Positions 8,120-16,765 are shown, counted from the stretch's first letter. The stretch: 64,000 bases of DNA from Ruminococcus sp. (GCA_015066935.1 SVNK01000004.1:1-64000); one strand, 5' to 3'. Notes: generated from the sequence alone by a model not told the origin. Translations and numbers: made by a program.

Positions 8120-8862
8120 GTTTCTATCCCCCCTGATTTGTTTATCGGACGTGAATCGGTCAGCACCTGCATAATGTGTCCTCTCAGAATCTCATATCCG
8201 TTAGTACATATAAGAAGTACGCCCGCAAGGTATTTTCTGTGACGTTCCAGTGCTTTTCTGTCTACAGAAGCTCCTTTTGCGAGCTTGGCAAGCGGAACCC
8301 TTTTGGACGCAAGAAATTCCGCAAGCAAATCCGGATTCTGTCTTGCATAGCGTATCGCTGCACTGCATGATGCGGCAGAACGGCTCTGTTTCGGCGAACT
8401 TTCGGCTATATCACTCATTGAAAGTCCGAATGTTTCCATTTGTGCAGAAAGCTCCTCTATTTCCTGACGTGTAGCGTCACGAAGCTCCAATTCCTCATAG
8501 TCATTTCGATCGTCGCTGATAGTGTCAATAAGTTCAGTGTGATCATCGTCGGCGGTATCGAGCGAGATATTGCCCGTATTACGTTTTTCACGGCGATAGT
8601 AATCAATAAGACGGTTTCTGATCTGTAGTGCTGCCAGTTTCAGAAACGAACCTTTGAGTGCTGAATAATTACGTATAGCCTCGTAAAATGCGAACATAGC
8701 TATACTAAGTTCATCGTCGGTCTGTTCGGGAGACCTTTTGATGAATTTTGAGGTCTCAGACTTTATAAAAGGCATATAGTCAGCGATAAGTGCATCTGCT
8801 TCCTGATTATCTTTTTTTGCAAGCTGAACACGTGCTGCTATCTGCTTAGAATCGGAGCCCAT
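8116..8862 (-). CDS. sigI: RNA polymerase sigma factor SigI
   Basis: Alternative sigma-70 family factor of 248 residues. Region 2 is recognisable in DELSIAMFAFYEAIRNY and the RLIDYYRREKR segment, and the C-terminal part is the SigI-specific DNA-binding domain. ATG 8862 has GGAGGTG eight bases upstream; an in-frame TTG at 8877 overlaps that ribosome site and is unlikely. It is co-transcribed with rsgI. Its upstream ATTACCCCG...CGTA motif resembles promoters this sigma class uses, so autoregulation is likely by inference. Confidence 0.9.
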   Translation of the reverse strand: MGSDSKQIAARVQLAKKDNQEADALIADYMPFIKSETSKFIKRSPEQTDDELSIAMFAFYEAIRNYSALKGSFLKLAALQIRNRLIDYYRREKRNTGNISLDTADDDHTELIDTISDDRNDYEELELRDATRQEIEELSAQMETFGLSMSDIAESSPKQSRSAASCSAAIRYARQNPDLLAEFLASKRVPLAKLAKGASVDRKALERHRKYLAGVLLICTNGYEILRGHIMQVLTDSRPINKSGGIET

Positions 8863-8890
8863 AAAATTCACCTCCAAATTAAATAAAGTT

Positions 8891-8918
8891 TACGCATGTT
8901 GTTGTCGTTTTTCGGGGT
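8891..8918 (-). promoter_or_regulatory. Candidate SigI-type autoregulatory promoter
   Basis: On the minus strand ACCCC (8914-8918, within ATTACCCCG) precedes CGTA (8891-8894) by 19 bp, about 29 bp before the sigI ATG. SigI promoters in Bacillus and Clostridium are known for a C-rich -35 and a CGAA/CGTA-type -10. The same pair of elements recurs divergently at 9022-9050. Confidence 0.5.
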
Positions 8919-9021
8919 AATCATAAAAAAATACGGGTCATATGCAGTATTTTCCACAAATAATACAGAAAACATCAGCGAAGTTCATCTGTATTGCTCA
9001 GGGTAACAAATTCAGAAAATT

Positions 9022-9050
9022 ACCCCGTTTCTGAGAAAAATGCTTCCGTA
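9022..9050 (+). promoter_or_regulatory. Candidate SigI-type promoter of the secreted repeat protein
   Basis: ACCCC (9022-9026, within ATTACCCCG) and CGTA (9047-9050) are 20 bp apart. No good TTGACA/TATAAT pair is seen before this gene. The leader would be about 140 bases and contains small GC-rich stems but no open frame. The remainder of the 334-bp gap (8863-9196) holds only these two motifs. Confidence 0.45.
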
Positions 9051-9196
9051 TGCTATGGACATGGACCAAAGGTCAGCGCTCCGTAAAGGAGCCGTCCTGT
9101 ATTGTGATTCAGGAGCTTTTCGGCGGCACTGCCGATAACTGCACAAAGCTCTTTCCAGACAGTACGGGACAATAATGTGAAAAGGAGTAAATTACA

Positions 9197-10048
9197 ATGA
9201 ACACAAGAAAAAAAGTCACATCCATCCTTGCTGCTTTAGCTGTTCTTTCAGGTGCAACAAGCGCTGTTGCTCTTGCAGCAAGCAACGCAGATAAGGAAAC
9301 AGCTTCCGACAATTCTGCTATCGTAACCGAGGCAGAGGATACTACTGCTGCTGAGACTGAAGCTACAGAAGCAGAGACAAAGGAAGAGGCTTCCGAAGAA
9401 TCTTCCGAGGCTGCTTCAGAAGAAGCAACAGAAGAAACTACAGAGGAAAAAACTGAGGATTCTTCTGAAGAAAACACAGAGGACGCTACAGAAGGCGAGA
9501 CTGAGGACGAAGAATCCGAGAAGCCTGAGGCTCCTGTAAAGCCTGAGCCCCCTGTAAAGCCTGAGGCTCCCGCAAAGCACGTTGGTATGCCTGAGATAAA
9601 GAAGACAATCAAGGCTGCTTTCGACCTTGAAAACGACACTTTCGTTGATGACGAGACAAAGGCTGCATGGTTCGAGCTCTGTGAAGCACTTCTTGAAGAG
9701 AAGGCTCCTGAGGCTCCTGTAAAGCCTGAGATTTCAGAAGATGAGACAGACAAGCCTGCACCTCCTGCACCTGATCACACAAAGCATCTCTGCAAGGACA
9801 GAGCTAAGCTCGAAATCGCTGCTGCTTTCGACCTTGAAAATGGTGCATTTGTAAGCGATGATGCTAAGGCTGCATGGTTTGAATTCTGCGACGAACTCCT
9901 CGCTGAGAAGGCTCCCGTAAAGCCAGAAGCTCCTGAGAAGCCCGAGCCTCCCGTAAAGCCTGAGCCTCCTGTAAAGCCTGAAGCTCCCACAGAGTCAGAA
10001 GATGCAACAGAGGCTGCAACAGAGGAGTCAACAGAAGCTGCTGAGTAA
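9197..10048 (+). CDS. Secreted acidic, proline-rich protein with two WF repeats
   Basis: A 283-residue protein I do not recognise. Residues 1-27 are a clear signal peptide (MNTRKK, hydrophobic core, ALA end). Residues 35-110 are very rich in Glu, Thr, Ala and Ser. Two homologous units follow at about 131-170 and 199-239, both with AAFDLEN, FV.D, KAAWFE.C and ELL.EKAP, separated and followed by APVKPEPPVKPE-type linkers. There is no LPXTG or transmembrane anchor. AAGGAG precedes the ATG. It lies divergent from sigI-rsgI, and its linkers resemble the RsgI tail, so a SigI-controlled cell-surface role is suspected. Each repeat looks like a small helical domain with a conserved Cys. Confidence 0.75.
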   Translation: MNTRKKVTSILAALAVLSGATSAVALAASNADKETASDNSAIVTEAEDTTAAETEATEAETKEEASEESSEAASEEATEETTEEKTEDSSEENTEDATEGETEDEESEKPEAPVKPEPPVKPEAPAKHVGMPEIKKTIKAAFDLENDTFVDDETKAAWFELCEALLEEKAPEAPVKPEISEDETDKPAPPAPDHTKHLCKDRAKLEIAAAFDLENGAFVSDDAKAAWFEFCDELLAEKAPVKPEAPEKPEPPVKPEPPVKPEAPTESEDATEAATEESTEAAE

Positions 10049-10088
10049 TTACAGAACCCCACTGTATAAATCAGAGTGAATGGAAACA

Positions 10089-10134
10089 TATATAAATGGT
10101 CGGCGGAATACTGTCGGCCATTTTCATTTATATA
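10089..10134 (+). terminator. Hairpin after the secreted repeat protein
   Basis: TATATAAATG (10089-10098) pairs with CATTTATATA (10125-10134), and AAATGGTCG pairs alternatively with CGGCCATTT followed by TT. This is consistent with an intrinsic terminator. Nothing else is seen before the tRNA cluster. Confidence 0.6.
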
Positions 10135-10269
10135 AGCTTGTGCAGGTATAAAAAAACGCTGCTCTGATTTCTCAAAACAACGATTCACTTTAGTATATTA
10201 TATCATTATCGCTAATTCATGTCAACATTCCGGAATATCGGCAGATACGCCTTCCGCGAGAATTTTTAG

Positions 10270-10303
10270 CAAATAAAACAAAAAGCTCCCTTTAAGGGAG
10301 CTT
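10270..10303 (-). terminator. Terminator of the tRNA cluster
   Basis: On the minus strand AAGCTCCC and GGGAGCTT form an 8-bp stem directly after the tRNA-Cys CCA, followed by TTTTTGTTTTATTT. Confidence 0.9.
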
Positions 10304-10376
10304 GGAGGCGCCACCCAGATTTGAACTGGGGATCAGGGTGTTGCAGACCCACGCCTTACCACTTGGCTATAGCGCC
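10303..10376 (-). tRNA. tRNA-Cys (GCA)
   Basis: Acceptor GGCGCTA pairs with TGGCGCC, the anticodon loop CTGCAAC gives GCA, and the T-arm GTTCAAATC is present. Discriminator T and CCA are encoded. It is the last gene of the four-tRNA transcript. Confidence 0.95.
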
Positions 10377-10381
10377 GTTAT

Positions 10382-10457
10382 TGGAGCGGATTACGAGGCT
10401 CGAACTCGCTACCTCCACCTTGGCAAGGTGGCGCTCTACCAGATGAGCTAAATCCGC
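10382..10457 (-). tRNA. tRNA-Gly (GCC)
   Basis: Acceptor GCGGATT pairs with AATCCGC. The anticodon arm CCACC-TTGCCAA-GGTGG gives GCC. CCA is encoded. Confidence 0.96.
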
Positions 10458-10459
10458 AT

Positions 10460-10536
10460 TGGCGACCCGGATGAGGCTCGAACTCACGACCTCTAGCGTG
10501 ACAGGCTAGCGTTCTAACCAACTGAACTACCGGGCC
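10460..10536 (-). tRNA. tRNA-Asp (GTC)
   Basis: Acceptor GGCCCGG pairs with CCGGGTC (one wobble). The anticodon arm CTAGC-CTGTCAC-GCTAG gives GTC. Discriminator G and CCA are encoded. Confidence 0.96.
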
Positions 10537-10544
10537 AGAAGAAT

Positions 10545-10620
10545 TGGTGGGAACTATAGGGCTCGAACCTATGACCCTCTGCTTGTAAGGCAGATGCTCT
10601 CCCAGCTGAGCTAAGCTCCC
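10545..10620 (-). tRNA. tRNA-Val (TAC)
   Basis: Acceptor GGGAGCT pairs with AGTTCCC. The anticodon arm TCTGC-CTTACAA-GCAGA gives TAC. CCA is encoded. It is the first tRNA of the cluster. Confidence 0.96.
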
Positions 10621-10662
10621 ATCTTCTTCCCGTCACCGGTTATCATCTCCGACGACTTTAAT

Positions 10663-10691
10663 ATTATATCATGATTATATCGTTTTGTCAA
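10663..10691 (-). promoter_or_regulatory. Promoter of the tRNA Val-Asp-Gly-Cys cluster
   Basis: Minus-strand TTGACA (10686-10691) and TATAAT (10663-10668), both perfect, have a 17-bp spacer and end about 40 bp before tRNA-Val. Confidence 0.9.
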
Positions 10692-10700
10692 CCCTTTTTT

Positions 10701-10768
10701 GAAAAATTTTTCAAAAAAATTTTCTGCCGCAGAACAAAGCCAGAAAAAGCCCTGTTTTACGGCAGAAA
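10701..10768 (-). terminator. Terminator of the solute-binding lipoprotein gene
   Basis: On the minus strand TTTCTGCCG (10760-10768) pairs with CGGCAGAAA (10721-10729) around a 30-base loop, followed by ATTTTTTTG and a further T-rich tract. Confidence 0.75.
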
Positions 10769-10773
10769 TTCTA

Positions 10774-12873
10774 TTAACTCAGTCCGGGATACACTTTTTT
10801 GATTTCGTCTTTGGCATTCTGAATTACCTTATCGTAATTCACAGAGCCACCCTCACCCATTTTTTCCAGTTCGGTTCTGAGTGCTTCCACCAGCTCTTTT
10901 TTTATTACAGGGTCATAAGGAGTAACAAGTCCTCTGTTATCAATCGCCTTCGCACTCTCATGCAGAACCTCCAGATAATTCTGACCGCCGAAGAGGGCTT
11001 TTCCGAAGTCTTTTCCGTAACCGGAATCAGCAAGCGTCTCCATTACTGCCATGTTATTCACGAAATATCCGTCCTCTGCCATGCCCATCATAGATTCGGC
11101 GTCGATACAACTATGATAGATGAACGACTTTGCCTCCTCTGCATTATCCATCGCAGCATTCGGAAGAAGCCATGTTCCGCCCCAGAAGTGAGGATTCGGG
11201 CCTTGTATAAGCCCCCATTGTCCCATTGTTTCTTCTGCAATTTTACCGAGGAAAATACTCTCATTGATTGACCACTCAGCTACGAAATACCCCATGATTT
11301 CGTTGTTTTTTCCTCCGTTCTCCCATTCGCTTGTCCACTGACCTTTTTTACCGATTCCACCGCTTTTCCACGCAGTTCCGACATCAAGAATACGTTTCTC
11401 CAGCGAATCCTCAAAAAGAACCTTACCATCCTTTACCCACGGAGTTGTTCTGCTCTGTGAATACGCATGGAACATCCCATCAATCGAATCAACAAATGCA
11501 ACCTTCCCCTCTGACCTATCGCCAACCTCGCAAGCCGTAGTTATAAATCTATCCCAATCAGCAATCTTATACTGCATTTCTTCGGGAGTCTTTATTCCGA
11601 GAAATTCTTCAGCGAGGTCCGTTCTGTAGGCGAATGCACCCGGACAGACTATTGATGCTGCACCGACAAGCTTTCCCGCATTTGCCCCCTCTGTCGCTCT
11701 TCCGATTTCAAGCGTATAACTGTAGGAGTTCATGAAGCTGTCCTCAGTGAAACCAAGAGCTTCAAGAGAGGCTACACGTTTTTCGTCATTCATGTATTTT
11801 ACGCCCCAGTCAGGCTCCACAACAAACATATCTATATCCTCATCGGCTGCAAACATGCGGTCATAACGCTCGGGAGCATCATATCCGCTTGTTCCCAGAT
11901 AAACAAGCTTACATTCATCCTCAGTATAATCACTATATTCAAGCCAGTTTTCAAACTCAACGGTGTTTCCGCCATATGTCAGAAGTGTAAAAACGTCACC
12001 GCCTGTTTTCAGCGTAATTTCACCGCCGTCAACAGTAGGAGGTTCAGTGACTTCTATCTTGTATTCATCCTTAATCTCTGCAAGCACCTTATTGAATGAA
12101 GTATCGTAAATATCATCATCAATGGGATAACAGCCCGAAACCTTGTCGGAGAGGTCATCTGCTACAAAAAGCTTTCTGACGCTTCCTTTCTGACAAGCCG
12201 CAATCGCATATGGAATTTCAGCAGCCTTTCCAAAGTAAAGATTCACGTTCTTATCAAGAAGCCCGACAAGCTCGTCCTCATTTTTGCCGTTATAGTTGAT
12301 TTCAGAAACCTTTCCTTTTTCAAAAATTATGTAGCCGATTTCAGTAACATCAACATTCAGCCCTGCATCAGCATCAGTCAGTGCAGCCGAAACCGCTTTC
12401 GAGAATGTACCGGCATTTGCATTGGCACTCTGACGCTTTGCTTGCTCAACATAACCTATCTTGTCTTCATCAGCCTCTGTAACAGGTTCTTTTCTGAACT
12501 TCCCGATATTCTCCTCATATATTTCCTTAAGCGTAAGCTTATCCTCGTTTTCAGCAGCCTTATAGCCCTTTGCGGTCTTGTCCCAATCGTCGGCATAATA
12601 GAGTTTCATTTTACTGCCGGACGAAATCAGCAGCCATTCATCATCAAAGTCCGCTTCGTTCCTTATCTCCTTACGATAACCGATAGTATCGCTGTCGGTC
12701 ATTGAGTACTCAGCATCTGACGCAATTATCCCCTTATATCCTCGTGGCAGAACACTCGCCGCAGCCTCAGCAACATCTGAAATCTTTCCGCTTTTTTTAC
12801 TTTCATCACCGCATGCAACCACCGATGTCATCGTCATACAAGCCATTGAAAGTGCAATTAAACGTCTGTTCAT
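10774..12873 (-). CDS. Extracellular solute-binding lipoprotein with long N-terminal region
   Basis: A 699-residue lipoprotein: the signal peptide ends in the lipobox SVVAC, with the lipidated Cys near residue 21. The C-terminal ~400 residues resemble family 1 ABC-transporter sugar-binding proteins (YRTDLAEEFLGIKTPEEM, the NPHFWGGTWLLPNA region and the PYDPVIKKELV end). The first ~270 residues form an additional domain I cannot assign. Such proteins present oligosaccharides to an ABC importer, but no permease or ATPase is adjacent, so it is an orphan. ATG 12873 has a GGAG site; upstream in-frame residues fall in the preceding terminator. Confidence 0.8.
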   Translation of the reverse strand: MNRRLIALSMACMTMTSVVACGDESKKSGKISDVAEAAASVLPRGYKGIIASDAEYSMTDSDTIGYRKEIRNEADFDDEWLLISSGSKMKLYYADDWDKTAKGYKAAENEDKLTLKEIYEENIGKFRKEPVTEADEDKIGYVEQAKRQSANANAGTFSKAVSAALTDADAGLNVDVTEIGYIIFEKGKVSEINYNGKNEDELVGLLDKNVNLYFGKAAEIPYAIAACQKGSVRKLFVADDLSDKVSGCYPIDDDIYDTSFNKVLAEIKDEYKIEVTEPPTVDGGEITLKTGGDVFTLLTYGGNTVEFENWLEYSDYTEDECKLVYLGTSGYDAPERYDRMFAADEDIDMFVVEPDWGVKYMNDEKRVASLEALGFTEDSFMNSYSYTLEIGRATEGANAGKLVGAASIVCPGAFAYRTDLAEEFLGIKTPEEMQYKIADWDRFITTACEVGDRSEGKVAFVDSIDGMFHAYSQSRTTPWVKDGKVLFEDSLEKRILDVGTAWKSGGIGKKGQWTSEWENGGKNNEIMGYFVAEWSINESIFLGKIAEETMGQWGLIQGPNPHFWGGTWLLPNAAMDNAEEAKSFIYHSCIDAESMMGMAEDGYFVNNMAVMETLADSGYGKDFGKALFGGQNYLEVLHESAKAIDNRGLVTPYDPVIKKELVEALRTELEKMGEGGSVNYDKVIQNAKDEIKKVYPGLS

Positions 12874-12901
12874 ATCATTTTCTCCATTTCTGCAATAATA
12901 A

Positions 12902-12933
12902 GGCAGCACCACAATTCCTGCTATGGTGCTGCC
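12902..12933 (-). terminator. Terminator of the EF-G-like gene
   Basis: GGCAGCACCA and TGGTGCTGCC form a perfect 10-bp stem. The minus-strand tail TTATTATT is modestly T-rich. It lies between the EF-G-like stop and the lipoprotein start. Confidence 0.75.
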
Positions 12934-12946
12934 CTGCCTGCGTTAA

Positions 12947-15028
12947 TTACTCAATTGAACTTACTGCCGAAATAACCTCTGCCAGAAGATTTGCAGGAAG
13001 CTGCTCATATCTTACGAATTCAAACGTGAAACTTCCCATTCCTCGTGTTGTCTGACGCAGATACATTGCAAAATCATGCATCTCACGCATCGGAACTTCC
13101 GCCTGAATCATTGTAATTCCGTTGGAAACAGGCTCCATACCGAGAACTCTGCCACGACGCTTGTTAAGCTCACCCATAACGTCACCTGTATTTTCATCGG
13201 GAACACTTACTTTCAGCTCACCGATAGGCTCAAGCATAACGGGATCTGCCTGACGGAGACCTTCCTTGTATGCAATCGAAGCTGCCGTCTTGAACGCCAT
13301 TTCGGAGGAGTCTACTGGATGATATGAACCGTCAACAAGAATCGCCTTGAGTCCTACTACGGGACATCCTGCAAGAACGCCCTTCTTTACGGAGTCTTCA
13401 AGTCCCTTCTGAACAGCAGGGAAGTAGTTCTTGGGAACAGCTCCGCCGAACACCTTCTCCTCAAATACGAGAGAATCGCTTACGCACGGCTCAAACTCGA
13501 TCCATACGTGACCGTACTGACCGTGACCGCCTGACTGCTTCTTATGCTTGCCTTCAACTTTGACCTTCTTGCGGATAGTCTCTCTGTAGGCAACCTTCGG
13601 TACAGTGAGATTTACGTCAACACCGAATTTGCCCTTGAGCTTGGCTGCGGCAACTTCAAGATGCTGCTCACCGAGACCGCTGAGAATCTGTTCCTTTGTA
13701 TTTTCGTCCTGTGTATATGTGAGAGTCGGATCTTCCTCTGTGAGACGCTGCATTCCTGCTGAAATCTTAGCTTCGTCTCCCTGAGCCTTAGCCTTTACAG
13801 CCATTGAATAGCAGGGATTCGGGAATGTCATCGGAGCAAATTCCACAATTCTTGAAACATCTGAGAGTGTGTCACCTGTATTTGCGGTAATCTTTGAAGC
13901 AACAACAATGTCTCCTGCCTGAGCACACGAAACTTCAGTCTGCTTCTTTCCGCAGAGTGTATAGAGCTTTCCGATTCGCTCGTTATTGCCTGTTGCGGAG
14001 TTTACTGCTTCGCTGTTGGCATTGAGCTTGCCCGACATCACACGTATCATGGACATTTTGCCTACAAACGGGTCAGCAATTGTCTTGAAAACATACGCAG
14101 ACATGGGATCGGAAACATTGCTCTGAATTTCAAGCACGTCCTTGGCAGGATTATAAGCCTCGGCAGAGTAAACCTCGTCAGGTGCGGGAAGAAGGAGTCC
14201 TATTTCCTTGAGAAGCATATCAATGCCTGTGAGGTCAGAAGCCGAAGTGCATACAACGGGAGTAATAATTCCCTTGTTCATACCGTTATGGATACCGTCG
14301 ATAAGCTCATCCTGTGTGAAAGGCTCGCCCTCGAAGAACTTCTCCATAAGGTCATCGGAAGTTTCGGCAACAGCCTCTGAAACAGCTGCAACAAGTCCTT
14401 CAATACGGTATTCGAATTTCTCTGAGATTTCTGCGGTAGGCATATCGGTCTCGATAGGATTACCCTTGGCATCGTATTTATATGCCTTCATTTCAATAAG
14501 GTTAACGTATGAAACAATCTGTCCGCCGCTGATAACGGGAACAACTACAGGACAAACCGTAGGTCCGAAAACAGTCTTAAGCTCTGTAAGGACATTGAAG
14601 AAATTAGCGTCCTTATCATCTGTCTTTGTAATTACAAACATTGTGGACTTGCCCTGCGCATTGGCTTCGTCATAAGCCTTTCGTGTGCCGACCTTTACGC
14701 CTGATTTTGCGGATACTGTGATCATAACAGTATCTGCGGCACGGATACCCTCAATCATTTCTGCTGCAAAGTCGAAAAGACCGGGAGTATCAAGAAGATT
14801 GATTTTGAGATCGTTATATTCAAATGAAGCGAGAGATGTTCCGATTGAAATTTTTCTCTTTATTTCTTCGGGATCGTAATCGCATACAGAAGTGCCGTCA
14901 GCTGTCTTACCCAGACGGTCTGTAATACCAGCCTTATAGAGAAGAGCCTCTGCAAGTGAGGTCTTACCGGAACCGTTATGTCCCGCCAATGCAATGTTTC
15001 GTACTTTCTTAACATCATATTCTTTCAT
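12947..15028 (-). CDS. EF-G-like translational GTPase (second paralog type)
   Basis: A 693-residue elongation factor G family GTPase. G1 GHNGSGKTS, G3 DTPG (LLDTPGLFDF) and the usual five-domain length are visible. The G4 motif reads TKTD rather than NKxD, and the N-terminal GHNGSGKTSLAEALLY opening is typical of the EF-G-like group often annotated FusA2/EF-G2, not the essential FusA of the str operon. The gene stands alone with its own promoter and terminator, which also argues against canonical fusA. Its role may be auxiliary translocation or a stress function. ATG 15028 has GGAG upstream. Confidence 0.88.
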   Translation of the reverse strand: MKEYDVKKVRNIALAGHNGSGKTSLAEALLYKAGITDRLGKTADGTSVCDYDPEEIKRKISIGTSLASFEYNDLKINLLDTPGLFDFAAEMIEGIRAADTVMITVSAKSGVKVGTRKAYDEANAQGKSTMFVITKTDDKDANFFNVLTELKTVFGPTVCPVVVPVISGGQIVSYVNLIEMKAYKYDAKGNPIETDMPTAEISEKFEYRIEGLVAAVSEAVAETSDDLMEKFFEGEPFTQDELIDGIHNGMNKGIITPVVCTSASDLTGIDMLLKEIGLLLPAPDEVYSAEAYNPAKDVLEIQSNVSDPMSAYVFKTIADPFVGKMSMIRVMSGKLNANSEAVNSATGNNERIGKLYTLCGKKQTEVSCAQAGDIVVASKITANTGDTLSDVSRIVEFAPMTFPNPCYSMAVKAKAQGDEAKISAGMQRLTEEDPTLTYTQDENTKEQILSGLGEQHLEVAAAKLKGKFGVDVNLTVPKVAYRETIRKKVKVEGKHKKQSGGHGQYGHVWIEFEPCVSDSLVFEEKVFGGAVPKNYFPAVQKGLEDSVKKGVLAGCPVVGLKAILVDGSYHPVDSSEMAFKTAASIAYKEGLRQADPVMLEPIGELKVSVPDENTGDVMGELNKRRGRVLGMEPVSNGITMIQAEVPMREMHDFAMYLRQTTRGMGSFTFEFVRYEQLPANLLAEVISAVSSIE

Positions 15029-15086
15029 GGTGAATTTCTCCTCGTTACATAGTAGATTGTTTACAGCATTTACACTGCATACGAAC

Positions 15087-15115
15087 ATTATAAAACATTT
15101 ACTAATAAATTGCAA
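15087..15115 (-). promoter_or_regulatory. Promoter of the EF-G-like gene
   Basis: Minus-strand TTGCAA (15110-15115) and TATAAT (15087-15092) have a 17-bp spacer, about 60 bp before the ATG. Confidence 0.7.
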
Positions 15116-15143
15116 TAGTTTCTTAATATTTTCTACGTTTTCA

Positions 15144-16685
15144 TCACACTTTATAATAATTATTAGTCACTTTGCACAAAGAAAAGTTTCTTTTCCCGTG
15201 AAATATCCGTACTTTACCTAAAAGAACAAACAAAACAAAATATACGCCTCCCCAAAGAAGTGCAAAAACGGCAATCCCTGTGATTTCTCTCGTATCAAGT
15301 CGGAAAATCCGCATAAAAAGCTCAGTTGTCTCCATTGTCATAAATGCGTATACTATGGGAAGAATCAGCGTCCTGAATGGTCTGAAGCTTATTCCTCCAC
15401 TGCGGACAAGCCTGATGAAGCGTGAGCAGTTTCCGATAATATTGCTCGCATAATATGAAACCGCAATTCCGTAAAAGCCTATATGTGGAACAAGTATCAG
15501 CACTGCAGAAATCCTTACAGCGTACTCCGCAAGATAGTTCAGCGATGAAAAAGCCTGCATCCCCATGCCCTTTATCATCGCTTCCAGAATTATCTCCATA
15601 TAAATGAACGGCACTACAGGAGCTATAACTGCTATCATCCGTCCGCCGAGCTCTCCGCCGCCAAGCATTTCGCCTATCGGGACTCCGAAACGCATCAGAA
15701 ATGCTGATACAAATACTGCAAAAATCAGCGTCCACTTCGTAAGTCTTGTACCGAGACTGCCGATTCTTTCCCTGTTATCAGCGGCAGACGCTCTTGCGGC
15801 TTCGCTGACAACAAGTCCCGACATCGAACAAAGTACTACCGACGGAAAAAACAGCGTGGGTATGACAATCGCCTCAAAAATGCCGAAAAGGCTCAGTGCT
15901 TCCCCTGCCGAATCTCCGTACTGTCTCAGACAAATCGGGATGAGAGCGTCGTTTGTACTGCTGAGAACAGCCGTCAGAACTCCTCCGCCCATAATCGGAA
16001 ATGCAAAAGCCGCATACTGCCGAAAAGTAAGTGTACCTCTGCCCGTGTGTTTTACGTGCAGTTTTGCATACAGAACAAGCATATACACAAGCGAAAAAAT
16101 ATTCCCGCCCACTATCGCTGATGTCATAATTACGCACACCCTGCCCTCGTCAGACGAACCGCCTGCAAGTGCCATTAATACTATTATTGCCGATTTCACC
16201 GCAAATTCAAGAACGTCTCCCACGGCTGCGGCAGATGATTTCCGACAGGCATTGAAATACCCCTTAAAACAACTCGAAACAGCTCCCGTAACAAGTGCCG
16301 CAGGTATAATCTTCAGAACTCCCGACATATCCGTACCACTGAAAAAACGTCTGCTGAATGTGTCCGAAAAAACGAATATAACTGCCGATACCGCTATACT
16401 CAGCAGTATACAGAATCTTATGCCGTGAAAGAGAACTCTGTCGGGATTGGACTCCTTTTTCCCAAGCTCCTCGGAAATAAGTCGGCTTGTGCAAAGAAAG
16501 GCATTGCCGTTTGATATTACCGAAGCAAGCCCCAGAAATGAGCCTGTCAGTGTAAGTATGCCCATTGCCGACGTTCCTAATCGGTGTGTAATGAATGAAT
16601 TAAGCAGAAGTGCCGCCGTATCAAGAAAAAGCTGCATTATGGTCAGCAGAACCGTGTCTCTTATCATCTTGCTCTTTATAAACAT
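15144..16685 (-). CDS. MOP-superfamily flippase (SpoVB/MurJ/MATE-like)
   Basis: A 513-residue integral membrane protein with about 14 hydrophobic helices and no signal peptide. It resembles the polysaccharide exporter/MATE branch, including SpoVB-like proteins (an early NSFITHRLGTSAMGILTL segment and a mid-protein SSCFKGYFNACRKS segment). Members move lipid-linked sugars or drugs across the membrane. Next to murT-gatD, a lipid II-related flippase role is attractive, but the substrate cannot be fixed from sequence. ATG 16685 follows GGGGG. Confidence 0.75.
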   Translation of the reverse strand: MFIKSKMIRDTVLLTIMQLFLDTAALLLNSFITHRLGTSAMGILTLTGSFLGLASVISNGNAFLCTSRLISEELGKKESNPDRVLFHGIRFCILLSIAVSAVIFVFSDTFSRRFFSGTDMSGVLKIIPAALVTGAVSSCFKGYFNACRKSSAAAVGDVLEFAVKSAIIVLMALAGGSSDEGRVCVIMTSAIVGGNIFSLVYMLVLYAKLHVKHTGRGTLTFRQYAAFAFPIMGGGVLTAVLSSTNDALIPICLRQYGDSAGEALSLFGIFEAIVIPTLFFPSVVLCSMSGLVVSEAARASAADNRERIGSLGTRLTKWTLIFAVFVSAFLMRFGVPIGEMLGGGELGGRMIAVIAPVVPFIYMEIILEAMIKGMGMQAFSSLNYLAEYAVRISAVLILVPHIGFYGIAVSYYASNIIGNCSRFIRLVRSGGISFRPFRTLILPIVYAFMTMETTELFMRIFRLDTREITGIAVFALLWGGVYFVLFVLLGKVRIFHGKRNFSLCKVTNNYYKV

Positions 16686-16733
16686 AATTCCCCCGTGTAG
16701 ACTTGTTTTTTCAATTAATATGAGGAAATTAAT

Positions 16734-16765
16734 AAAAAAATGCACACGCCTTAATGGCATGTGCA
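16734..16765 (-). terminator. Terminator of murT-gatD (distal copy of a duplicated hairpin)
   Basis: The minus-strand hairpin TGCACATGCC/GGCGTGTGCA (10 bp with one wobble, ATTAA loop) is followed by seven T. An identical 25-base hairpin sequence lies at 16902-16926, directly after gatD. Confidence 0.85.

Noticed and set aside
9109-9753. Long Ser/Ala-rich minus-strand frame opposite the secreted repeat protein
   Set aside because: It is the antisense reading of Glu/Thr/Ala codons and Pro-Glu linkers, has low-complexity composition and no ribosome site, and the plus-strand gene has a signal peptide and repeats.
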